Source of the DNA: Candidatus Poribacteria bacterium
GTDB taxonomy: Bacteria > Poribacteria > WGA-4E > WGA-3G
Length of the DNA: 64,000 nucleotides
Assembly (NCBI GenBank): GCA_028824685.1
Contig: JAPPCZ010000083.1
Location: forward strand, 26,678-90,677
Reading direction: 5' to 3'
The notes under the pieces were generated by a model. The model was given only the letters and a program-made list of their open reading frames with translations. It was not told the origin of the DNA and did not search any database. Position 1 is the stretch's first letter. Each line of letters opens with the position of its first letter. The position numbers and the translations under genes were made by a program. Of the stretch, positions 37,187 through 44,542 are shown one piece after another.

Positions 37187-38941
37187 ATGAAATTGCTACT
37201 TTACCCGCTTGTTTTTATCCTCTCCATCACAATTGCTATTGCTGAAAAACCCGTCCCATTCGGCACCCCACCGTGGCAACCTACAGGCAGATATACACAC
37301 CCCGAAATCCGTGAGAGTTCTGGCATTGTTGCAAGCAAACAGTTCAAAGGAGTCTATTGGACGTTGAACGACTCTGGCAACCCAGCAGTGCTTTACGCAA
37401 CAAAACGGAATGGTGAATTAATCCGAGAAATTAAAGTACGCGGCTCACGTAATTTCGACTGGGAAGCACTTGGCATTGACAATAAAGGGCAACTTTGGAT
37501 TGGCGACATCGGCAATAATAGCAGAATGCGATTTGATTTAAATGTGGCTGTTGTGAAAGAACCGAATCCGCACACTGAAACAGAAGCGGAAATCATCGCA
37601 AAATACCCGTATCGTTATCCCGACAATAATGTGGATGCGGAAGGCTTGTTTATCGCTAACGGCATACCTTATATTGTCTCTAAAGAACAATCAGGAGCGG
37701 TGCTTTACCGTTTTCCCGCATTGAAAGCGGATAAAAAACAGGTTTTGGAACGTGTCGGTGTGTTCACAGAAGCACGGTTGGTGACAGGTGCTGGTATCTC
37801 ACAGGATGGAAAGCGGCTGGTTGTTTGCACCTACAATTCTCTCTGGGTATACCACAACACCGATGGCAACTTAACACAAATGATTCGAGATAAGCCGTGG
37901 GTATTGCGGCATAATTTTCTTGGAGAGGCGATCTGCTTTGAGGGTTACAATCTCTATCTTACAAATGAAGCGCGTGATATCTATGCCCTGCCTCAATTTT
38001 GGTATGAAAAGCAGTGGAAATTGCCGCCAAAGGATACACAATCGGCGGTATCCTTGTTAGTCAAACAAGAATCAGACGGGTATAGATTAGAAAAGTATCG
38101 TGATGCAGGAATTGATATTGATGGCGTGCATGTTGCGTTAAACACTGAAGCATCAGGTGTAGCGATTCATCAAAAAATTGAAGTCCCCTATAAAAACATG
38201 TATAAAATCAGTGCTATCTTGACTCGCGGACCAGAATATGGACGGGTAGGACTCACTGTCAATGGGACAAATGTTGGACAACCTTACGATTGCTATGCTC
38301 CAGAACTGATTGCTGGAACGTTGGTAACGTTTGGCGTAATACCACTGAATCAAGGAGATAATCAGATTATTTTGAAGAGTGTTGGTAAATCAAATCAGGC
38401 AACAGGCTACAAAGTTGGCGTTGATTCCTACCAAGTATTACATGCATCCCCATTTATCCAGCACTACATGGTTTTAGGACCATTTCCAAAGACTGATTCT
38501 AACACGAATATTTTATCAGTTTCCTCTGACAAACCGATCAATTTGAACGAAACCTACAAAGGCATTGAAGGTAAAACGCTCCGTTGGCGTGAAGCAAAAA
38601 CCACAACGAACGGTATGCTGAATTTACGGACAAACATCGGTATGAACACAAGTGTGGTTGGATATACAGTTACCTACGTCTATGCGCCAAAAGTGATGGA
38701 TACTGTCCTTCTGTTAGGCAGTGATGAGACGGTCTCGGTGTGGTTAAACGGAACAGAAATTCACAAAAAACGAGTCTACCGTCGTATAATGCCAGATGCA
38801 GATACGATTCCGTGTAAGTTGAAAGCAGGATGGAACGAGGTTGTCTGTAGCGTTGAGCAAAACAGTTGGACATGGGCATTATACTTGCGTTTTACTGATG
38901 CAGAAGGTGTGCTTAAATATAGTCTTCAACCCAAAAAATAG
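37187..38941 (+). CDS. Secreted propeller protein with C-terminal carbohydrate-binding/PA14-like region
   Basis: A signal peptide (LLLYPLVFILSITIAIA) precedes a six-bladed-propeller-type domain (about 30-285). Its motifs are RESSGIVASKQFKGVYWTLN, DSGNPAVLYATKRNGELI, NFDWEALGIDNKGQLWIGDI and DAEGLFIANGIPYIVSKE, as in a widespread family of uncharacterised secreted proteins. Residues about 300-430 look like a CBM-type jelly roll (GYRLEKYRDAGIDIDGVHVA). The last 150 residues (FIQHYMVLGPFPK, VSVWLNGTEIHKKR) look like the PA14/CBM segments seen in glycan-active proteins. Binding of a polysaccharide is an inference; no catalytic residues were identified. Confidence 0.8.
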   Translation: MKLLLYPLVFILSITIAIAEKPVPFGTPPWQPTGRYTHPEIRESSGIVASKQFKGVYWTLNDSGNPAVLYATKRNGELIREIKVRGSRNFDWEALGIDNKGQLWIGDIGNNSRMRFDLNVAVVKEPNPHTETEAEIIAKYPYRYPDNNVDAEGLFIANGIPYIVSKEQSGAVLYRFPALKADKKQVLERVGVFTEARLVTGAGISQDGKRLVVCTYNSLWVYHNTDGNLTQMIRDKPWVLRHNFLGEAICFEGYNLYLTNEARDIYALPQFWYEKQWKLPPKDTQSAVSLLVKQESDGYRLEKYRDAGIDIDGVHVALNTEASGVAIHQKIEVPYKNMYKISAILTRGPEYGRVGLTVNGTNVGQPYDCYAPELIAGTLVTFGVIPLNQGDNQIILKSVGKSNQATGYKVGVDSYQVLHASPFIQHYMVLGPFPKTDSNTNILSVSSDKPINLNETYKGIEGKTLRWREAKTTTNGMLNLRTNIGMNTSVVGYTVTYVYAPKVMDTVLLLGSDETVSVWLNGTEIHKKRVYRRIMPDADTIPCKLKAGWNEVVCSVEQNSWTWALYLRFTDAEGVLKYSLQPKK

Positions 38942-39012
38942 CGCGGATTTAGCAAATTTCACGAATTATTTGTCTTAATTCCACTAATTTCCAAATTTAT
39001 GCAAAATTTAAC

Positions 39013-39042
39013 TTGATTTTTTTTTTGCATATTTTGTATTAT
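39013..39042 (+). promoter_or_regulatory. Sigma70-type promoter with T-rich spacer
   Basis: TTGATT and TATTAT are separated by 18 bases. A leader of about 115 bases follows, containing a small hairpin (ACACGC/GCGTGT near 39119-39141) before the ribosome site AAGGAGG. Confidence 0.5.
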
Positions 39043-39163
39043 CTTGAAAATGGCAAGCAATCTAAATAATAATGTTTTTACTTGGTTTGCTTGACCGATG
39101 TAACCTACCCTTTTTAACGGACACGCTACACCCAGGCGTGTTATAAACAAAAGGAGGTCCAAA

Positions 39164-39943
39164 ATGTTTCGTGATTTTCTTACCAATAAATGGATTCTTG
39201 GCGGCATAGCCTTCCTAATTGTGTTTTCCGTTGCGTGTGTGTTTTGGTACCGATATGATACAGCACCTGACAGGCGTGATGCAGCCGAGACCGCTGAAGT
39301 TGCCCGTGAATGGGAAGCAACCCAAAAAGCGAGCATCGGAGGCGAGGCAACTGAACAGATAGGTGATGTAGTGACTCCTGCGGAAAGTTTAACGCAAACC
39401 ACAGAGAAACCTATTACCGAAACAGATGGAACAAGGACGAATAGCACTGTATCTCGTGATCCGAAAAATGTTTTAGTAGAAACACAATCCTCGGAAAAAA
39501 CGAGTGCAGTAAAAGTTTCACCTTACGGTTTTGGTCCATATCCTGAAGTTCCTGAAGGTCTTCTTGGAGGTATGGTGCCTTCATGGGAGTGGTCTGAAGA
39601 AAAAAAGTCAAAATTTGGACCCGAGCACATGAGAAATCAGGAGGCTATAGATCGAGTCATGATAAAACTGTGGAATCAGGGTGATCAGGAGTTCTACGGA
39701 GCTGTAGGAGACTATAACACGGTTTATCCGCTCTATCCAAATACAGTGTATATTAAGTGGGACAATATAGAACTGCCAGATGGAACAATTCATAAGATGA
39801 TCAGCGGTTACTGTGCACCAACAGATTTTCCAGATTTGACGATGGAGCAGCAAATGAAAGGTGAAATTCCTGCTGGATATCGTGTGCTTGATATGCAGGA
39901 AGACGCTATTAATGTTTCTGAATTTTTAAACACTTCTAATTAG
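39164..39943 (+). CDS. Single-pass membrane protein of unknown function
   Basis: One N-terminal transmembrane helix (residues 10-30, WILGGIAFLIVFSVACVFWY) anchors a 230-residue extracytoplasmic part. Residues 40-115 are low-complexity, rich in T/E/S. The rest contains a compact segment with YGFGPYPEVPEGLLGG and NTVYIKWDNIELPDGTIHKM, unlike any family I know. A strong AAGGAGG site is 7 bases before the ATG. The next gene starts 10 bases after its stop with GGAG inside the gap, so the two form an operon. Confidence 0.75.
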   Translation: MFRDFLTNKWILGGIAFLIVFSVACVFWYRYDTAPDRRDAAETAEVAREWEATQKASIGGEATEQIGDVVTPAESLTQTTEKPITETDGTRTNSTVSRDPKNVLVETQSSEKTSAVKVSPYGFGPYPEVPEGLLGGMVPSWEWSEEKKSKFGPEHMRNQEAIDRVMIKLWNQGDQEFYGAVGDYNTVYPLYPNTVYIKWDNIELPDGTIHKMISGYCAPTDFPDLTMEQQMKGEIPAGYRVLDMQEDAINVSEFLNTSN

Positions 39944-39953
39944 GAGAAGAACA

Positions 39954-40373
39954 ATGAAAAATAACAGAGTTCCTTTTTTAATTTTTCTATTTGTAAGCAT
40001 ACTCTTTACGTTTACTTTTATCAAACCGAGCGAGACGCATCACCTCGTCACATGTAATGCTGATTTTAGCAAACAAAGTTTTTTATTCTGGACTTATTAT
40101 AGAGCTGGGGGAGGTGTAACGGCACCCCTTCTAACTACAAATAATCAGATATCAGCAGGATGGTTTAGGATAAAGGGATATATTAATTACGAAGGTATTA
40201 ATATAGGATGGGATTACAGAGCTAATGCCAGAAATAACGGATTTAAATGGGCTGACAACACAAGCAAAACTGTTTGGGGCAGCGGTGATGATGATGACAT
40301 CATATCAGCCTATGCTGAAACTAGTCTCATAAATCAAGAAGATTACGCCTGGGATTATGATAATGAGTTATAA
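39954..40373 (+). CDS. Small exported protein of unknown function
   Basis: This 139-residue protein has a signal peptide (VPFLIFLFVSILFTFTFIKP). The mature part is short, rich in aromatic, Asn and Asp residues, and ends acidic (EDYAWDYDNEL). It contains YYRAGGGVTAPLL and GINIGWDYRANARNN; no homologous family comes to mind. It ends about 50 bases before a strong terminator. Its pairing with the membrane protein upstream suggests a shared surface function. Confidence 0.7.
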   Translation: MKNNRVPFLIFLFVSILFTFTFIKPSETHHLVTCNADFSKQSFLFWTYYRAGGGVTAPLLTTNNQISAGWFRIKGYINYEGINIGWDYRANARNNGFKWADNTSKTVWGSGDDDDIISAYAETSLINQEDYAWDYDNEL

Positions 40374-40423
40374 TAATGAGCCCGAATGGCAGTAGCCATA
40401 GTGTTAAGTGTCTATGATGTGCA

Positions 40424-40468
40424 ATATCTTCACCCGTGCACTTTTCCCTACTGTACGGGTGAAGATAT
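40424..40468. terminator. Strong bidirectional hairpin between convergent genes
   Basis: ATATCTTCACCCGT (40424-40437) is the exact complement of 40455-40468. The stem can extend to 17 pairs through a G-T pair, leaving an 11-base loop. It lies between the small exported gene and the end of ileS. There is no long T-run, but the stem is very stable. Confidence 0.75.
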
Positions 40469-40472
40469 ACAC

Positions 40473-43400
40473 TTAGGCAGTACTTTTTAGATACAGGGTG
40501 TGATTCTGTACTTGTTCTACGCTAAGCGTTGCAGGTTCACCATTTAACTTTTGCTCAAGACTAAAGGCATTCTCACCCGGAGATTCAACGACCTCAGTCG
40601 TCAACGTTTCTGTGAGGATATAATCCCGATGCGCTGCAAACGCTTCCTCTACGAGTGCAGATGATGTGTCCAAACTGAGTTTAATTCGATCAGACACATT
40701 AAAATCGGCATCCTTCCGCATATTCTGGATTTTGTTGACAAGTTCGCGTGCCATGCCTTCAAGTATCAACCCATGCGTCAGTTCTGTAGACAACGCAACA
40801 AATTTCCTTGCATCCACCTCTACAAAAAAGCCTTCCCGATTTTGTGTCTGCACATCAATTTCTGACTGTTCAAGCGTATAAGTCTCTCCTGATGCTTCAA
40901 TCTGCAAACTACCGTTCGCTTCCAATTCTGCTTTTATCTGCATCGTATCTACGGTTGCAAGCGCCTTTGCGATTGCCTGCACGCCTTTTCCGTATTTCGG
41001 TCCCAAAACCTTGAAGTTCGGTTTGAGCGTGACTTGTGCGAACGCGTCTAATTCCTCGGTGAAGACAATTTCTTTAACATTCAGTTCATCGTGAACGAAC
41101 GCTGACAGACGATTGACGGTCTCTTTTTCTGCATCAGATAGCCCACCGAGCGTTATTTCAGCAAGCGGTTGGCGTGTCTTAATACCGGAGCGATTCCGAG
41201 CGGCATGCCCCATGCTGATTACCTCGCGTGTGAAAGCCATATCGTTTTCTAAAGTAGCATCTATCAACGCATCATCTGCAGCTGGATATTTTGCAAGGTG
41301 AACACTGAGTGGCGCATCGGGGGCGAGCGAGCCGACTAAATTGCGGTAGAGTTCATCTGCTAAAAACGGAATGAATGGCGCAGCAAGTTTCGCTACGGTG
41401 ACAAGCACTTCATAAAGTGTGGCGTAGGCAGCTTGCTTATCTTGTCCTGCCTCTGCACCCCAGAAGCGGTCGCGGGAGCGGCGAACATACCAATTGCTGA
41501 GGTCATCTACAAACGCCTCAATCGCGCGCGGTGCATTCGTGAGATGGTAGTTCTCCATGTCATCGCGCACCTTGTTAATCAAGGTATGCAGGCGGGACAG
41601 AATCCATCTATCTACGATGGAGCGTTCTGCAATCGGCGGTGCATCTTGTAGCACATCAACCTGTTCTAAGTTGGCATACATCACGAAAAAACTGTATACA
41701 TTCTGAAGCGTTCCCATAAACTTCTTCAACGCTTCGTCAATGCCTTCAAGTTTGAAAGTTCGCTGTGCCCACGGTGTGGTTGCCGTGAACATATACCACC
41801 GCAGTGCGTCTGCACCTTGTTCGTTTAAAATTGTCCACGGGTCTACTGTATTTCCTCGACTCTTACTCATTTTCTGTCCATCTGAGGCAAGAATAAGTTC
41901 AAGGCAGAGACAGTTTTTATAGGCGGGTTTGTCGTAGAGAAGTGTGCCGGTTGCCAAAAGACTATAAAACCACCCACGAGTCTGATCAATTGCCTCAGAG
42001 ATGAAATCTGCGGGATAAGTTTGCTCAAACAGTTCTTTGTTTTCAAAAGGGTAGTGCCATTGTGCAGTGTGTGCACATCCTGAATCGAACCAGCAATCAA
42101 TCACATCTTGCACGCGGTGCATCGTGCCGCTGCATTTCTCACAGGCAAGCACAACGTCATCAACATAAGGGCGGTGCAGTTCAATATCGTCCGGCACATC
42201 GGTGGCGAGTTCCTTCAATTCAGCAATACTACCAACGCAGTGTTGATGTCCACAATCGTCACATATCCAAACGGGTAGCGGTGTTCCCCAATAACGTTCA
42301 CGACTTAATCCCCAGTCAATGTTATTTTCCAACCAATTTCCGAACCGTCCATCTTTAATGTGTTCAGGATACCAGTTAATCTCTTTATTATGTTCAAGCA
42401 TCTGGTCTCTGATGGCAGTCGTGCGGATAAACCACGATTCACGCGCATAATAGAGCAACGGATTATCGCATCGCCAACAGAACGGATATTGGTGGGTATA
42501 TTCGGTGGCTTTGAACAACAACCCGCGTCCATCCAAGTTTTCAACAATTTGAGGGTCGGCATCTTTGACATATTTCCGTGCCCACACGTCTTTAACCTCT
42601 GGAACAAATTTGCCATCGTCACCTACCAATTGTACGAATGGTAAATTGTGTTTCTGCCCAATATCGTAGTCGTCTTGTCCGAAAGCAGGCGCGATATGCA
42701 CCAAGCCACTTCCCTCTGTGGTTGTCACAAAATCACCAGTGACAATATAATGCGATTTTTCTGCATGTTGTCCACTATCAAATAGTGGTTCGTATTCCCA
42801 ATCACGGAGGTCACTGCCTTTATAGTTTTCAACGATTTGTGGAAGTTCATCACCGAATAAACTCGGTATACATTCTTTCGCGAGGATAAGGTGTTGTCCG
42901 TTCTGTTCAACGGCAACGTAATCGTAATCTTCGCCGACAGCAACAGCAACGTTAGACGGTAACGTCCAAGGTGTCGTTGTCCATACAAGCAGATAGGTAT
43001 TTTCTCTGTTTTTGAGTGGAAATCTCACAAAGATGGACGGATCAGCGACCTCTTGATAACCGAGTGCGACCTCATGGCTTGCTAAGGTTGTGCCACACCG
43101 ATAGCAATACGGTTGTACCTTATGTCCCTGATACAACAGTTTTTTATTCCACGCTTGCCGCAATACCCACCAAACGCTCTCAATATAATCGTTTGACAAC
43201 GTGATATATGCCTCATCTAAGTTAACCCAGAACCCGATGCGTTCTGTCATCCGCCGCCAATCCTGTTCGTATTGGAAGACATTTTCCTTGCACTTTTCAA
43301 TGAAATTTTGAACGCCGTAAGCCTCTAATTCCGCTTTATTTGTGATATTGAGTTGCTTTTCGACTTGGTATTCGACGGGAAGTCCGTGTGTGTCCCATCC

Positions 43401-43649
43401 CGCTTTTCTGTGGACGTAGTGTCCAGTCATTGTCTTATAACGACAAACAGCATCTTTCATGATACGTGCAAGAACGTGGTGTACACCGGGTGGCGCATTT
43501 GCAAACGGTGGGCCCTCAAGAAAAACAAAAGGCGGTGCATCTTTGTACATCTCCATACTTTTCTCAAAGATGTTGTTTTCACGCCAGAACGCAAGGGTCT
43601 GTTTCTCTTTCTCAGCAAAGGTGAATTGCGGTGATACCTCTTCAAACAT
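40473..43649 (-). CDS. ileS: Isoleucyl-tRNA synthetase, type 2, with swapped GxHH signature
   Basis: IleRS charges tRNA-Ile with isoleucine and edits misactivated valine. The class I signature normally read HxGH appears as G55-V56-H57-H58 in PPFANAPPGVHHVLARIMKD, so the first and third positions are exchanged. The KMSKS loop is intact (DGQKMSKSRGNTVDPW), and the editing domain includes LVWTTTPWTLPSNVAVAVG. The end is the eukaryote-like C-terminal region of type-2 enzymes (about 830-1058). Length (1058) is normal. The ribosome site GGAGG lies about 14 bases before the ATG. Expression is probably set by the attenuator at 43825-44029. Confidence 0.96.
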   Translation of the reverse strand: MFEEVSPQFTFAEKEKQTLAFWRENNIFEKSMEMYKDAPPFVFLEGPPFANAPPGVHHVLARIMKDAVCRYKTMTGHYVHRKAGWDTHGLPVEYQVEKQLNITNKAELEAYGVQNFIEKCKENVFQYEQDWRRMTERIGFWVNLDEAYITLSNDYIESVWWVLRQAWNKKLLYQGHKVQPYCYRCGTTLASHEVALGYQEVADPSIFVRFPLKNRENTYLLVWTTTPWTLPSNVAVAVGEDYDYVAVEQNGQHLILAKECIPSLFGDELPQIVENYKGSDLRDWEYEPLFDSGQHAEKSHYIVTGDFVTTTEGSGLVHIAPAFGQDDYDIGQKHNLPFVQLVGDDGKFVPEVKDVWARKYVKDADPQIVENLDGRGLLFKATEYTHQYPFCWRCDNPLLYYARESWFIRTTAIRDQMLEHNKEINWYPEHIKDGRFGNWLENNIDWGLSRERYWGTPLPVWICDDCGHQHCVGSIAELKELATDVPDDIELHRPYVDDVVLACEKCSGTMHRVQDVIDCWFDSGCAHTAQWHYPFENKELFEQTYPADFISEAIDQTRGWFYSLLATGTLLYDKPAYKNCLCLELILASDGQKMSKSRGNTVDPWTILNEQGADALRWYMFTATTPWAQRTFKLEGIDEALKKFMGTLQNVYSFFVMYANLEQVDVLQDAPPIAERSIVDRWILSRLHTLINKVRDDMENYHLTNAPRAIEAFVDDLSNWYVRRSRDRFWGAEAGQDKQAAYATLYEVLVTVAKLAAPFIPFLADELYRNLVGSLAPDAPLSVHLAKYPAADDALIDATLENDMAFTREVISMGHAARNRSGIKTRQPLAEITLGGLSDAEKETVNRLSAFVHDELNVKEIVFTEELDAFAQVTLKPNFKVLGPKYGKGVQAIAKALATVDTMQIKAELEANGSLQIEASGETYTLEQSEIDVQTQNREGFFVEVDARKFVALSTELTHGLILEGMARELVNKIQNMRKDADFNVSDRIKLSLDTSSALVEEAFAAHRDYILTETLTTEVVESPGENAFSLEQKLNGEPATLSVEQVQNHTLYLKSTA

Positions 43650-43671
43650 TTTTAACTTTTAGCCTCCTGGT

Positions 43672-43696
43672 CTGTTTCGTCCGTTGTCCGAAACAG
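43672..43696 (-). promoter_or_regulatory. Hairpin just upstream of the ileS ribosome site
   Basis: CTGTTTCG and CGAAACAG are perfect 8-base complements around a 9-base loop and end 6 bases before the GGAGG of ileS. The region between attenuator and ileS also holds two short frames: 43730-43768 (12 codons, with GAGGAAA upstream) and 43659-43727 (22 codons, stopping at the ileS GGAGG). They may tune translation. Confidence 0.5.
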
Positions 43697-43824
43697 GGTA
43701 TCTGGTAAACCGGTACTTGGTTGGCATTATTAGACTCTTTCTGCTAAATGCAAGATTGACTCAAACATGTTTATTTCCTCATGTAGTCCAACCTTCAGAT
43801 CAAAATCTTAGTTCGTTATCTACT

Positions 43825-43871
43825 TAAAAAACAAAACGCCCCACCGAAAATGTCTGTTTCAGTGATGGGCG
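43825..43871 (-). terminator. Attenuator terminator in the ileS leader
   Basis: On the minus strand CGCCC-AT-CACTGAAA pairs with TTTCGGTG-GGGCG and is followed by TTTTGTTTTTT. The 5' arm bases GCCCATCAC (43862-43870) can pair instead over 9 positions (one G-T) with GTGGTGGGC (43904-43912), the last three sense codons of the leader peptide. That alternative structure would block the terminator. Confidence 0.85.
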
Positions 43872-43900
43872 TGTGAATAAATAGTTCTTTTTGCTTGCGA

Positions 43901-44029
43901 TTAGCCCACCACAGCACGACGAATTGCAATAATAATGTGTATGGCGCGAAGGGAGTCTTGACGTGGGACAGTGTTACGCGCAGACTTTTTGTATTGCGAT
44001 GTTCGTGTGGTAAGCGATTGAAAAAACAT
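43901..44029 (-). CDS. 42-residue leader peptide controlling ileS by attenuation
   Basis: An open frame from ATG 44029 to TAA 43901 has AGGA 7 bases upstream and its own promoter. It is too small for ordinary gene calling. The basic N-terminal part contains SLTTRTSQYKKSARNT. The end reads RAIHIIIAIRRAVVG, with Ile codons ATA, ATT, ATT, ATT, ATT within seven codons and then two GTG Val codons. A ribosome stalled on Ile codons for lack of charged tRNA-Ile would leave codons 40-42 (GTGGTGGGC) free to form the antiterminator. A ribosome reaching the stop would cover them, and the terminator would form. An upstream CCCAC (codons 21-23) can pair with GTGGG as a protector. The peptide itself need not have a function. 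Confidence 0.85.
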   Translation of the reverse strand: MFFQSLTTRTSQYKKSARNTVPRQDSLRAIHIIIAIRRAVVG

Positions 44030-44080
44030 CCGATAATCCTGATTAGAGAACTATAAATTTGAGTGTATGTCTGTTAATGT

Positions 44081-44110
44081 ATGATACTACATGCTATGGC
44101 ATGATGTCAA
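44081..44110 (-). promoter_or_regulatory. Promoter of the ileS leader
   Basis: On the minus strand TTGACA and TATCAT are separated by 18 bases, 51 bases upstream of the leader-peptide start. Confidence 0.75.
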
Positions 44111-44116
44111 ATCTTT

Positions 44117-44146
44117 TTGGTATGAACATGAGATTTGGTGTATAAT
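44117..44146 (+). promoter_or_regulatory. Divergent promoter of the small gene at 44173
   Basis: A consensus TATAAT (44141-44146) is preceded at 18 bases by TTGGTA. It is back to back with the ileS leader promoter. Confidence 0.5.
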
Positions 44147-44172
44147 GGATGTAGTTGAAAAGGAACATCGCT

Positions 44173-44433
44173 ATGGAACAAGAAATGGATACCACTTTAC
44201 AACAAATAGCTGAAAATGCCTTAGCTAATTCTGTCGTCCGTTTAGAGTTTTGGACACCTACTTCGTATGGTAATTCTGTTGTATCATTTGATGTGAAAAA
44301 TCCTACACATTATCTACAGGCAGAGGCAACTGATAGTCCAGCAGACAAAATACACATTATAACTAAAGAACTTATGAGTCATGCAAACAGAATCTATCCG
44401 ACTAAGACCGAAGAAGGCATTATACTATCATGA
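44173..44433 (+). CDS. Small protein of unknown function
   Basis: This 86-residue acidic protein starts at ATG 44173, with AGGA 8 bases upstream; a TTG at 44155 is less likely. It has one helix (TLQQIAENALAN), a beta-rich centre (VVRLEFWTPTSYGNSVVSFD) and a second helix (KELMSHANRIYP). I recognise no family. The frame ends inside a TPR-like remnant in another frame, so the gene may be a chimera or its C terminus may have been changed by a frameshift. Confidence 0.5.
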   Translation: MEQEMDTTLQQIAENALANSVVRLEFWTPTSYGNSVVSFDVKNPTHYLQAEATDSPADKIHIITKELMSHANRIYPTKTEEGIILS

Positions 44434-44527
44434 TCGCGGACTTTCACAAGAAGCAATTGGATTACACGAAGCAGCGTCAGCAGATTTTTCAGAGGCAAAG
44501 GAATTAGACCCGAAGATCGAAAAATAA
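44423..44527 (+). pseudogene. TPR-like gene fragment
   Basis: In a frame shifted from the preceding gene the sequence reads YYHDRGLSQEAIGLHEAASA then DFSEAKELDPKIEK and stop, the pattern of a tetratricopeptide repeat. It has no start codon of its own and is only 34 codons long. A frameshift near 44423-44430 could once have joined it to the small gene before it. Confidence 0.45.
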
Positions 44528-44542
44528 GACATTACAGTTTTT

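Noticed and set aside
43650..44030. T-box riboswitch upstream of ileS
   Set aside because: The leader has no AGGGTGGNACCGCG box and no specifier-loop stem I and the leader-peptide/terminator arrangement explains the region better.
44005..44240. Small RNA or rRNA-like feature between ileS leader and the small gene
   Set aside because: The sequence is accounted for by two back-to-back promoters and untranslated leaders.
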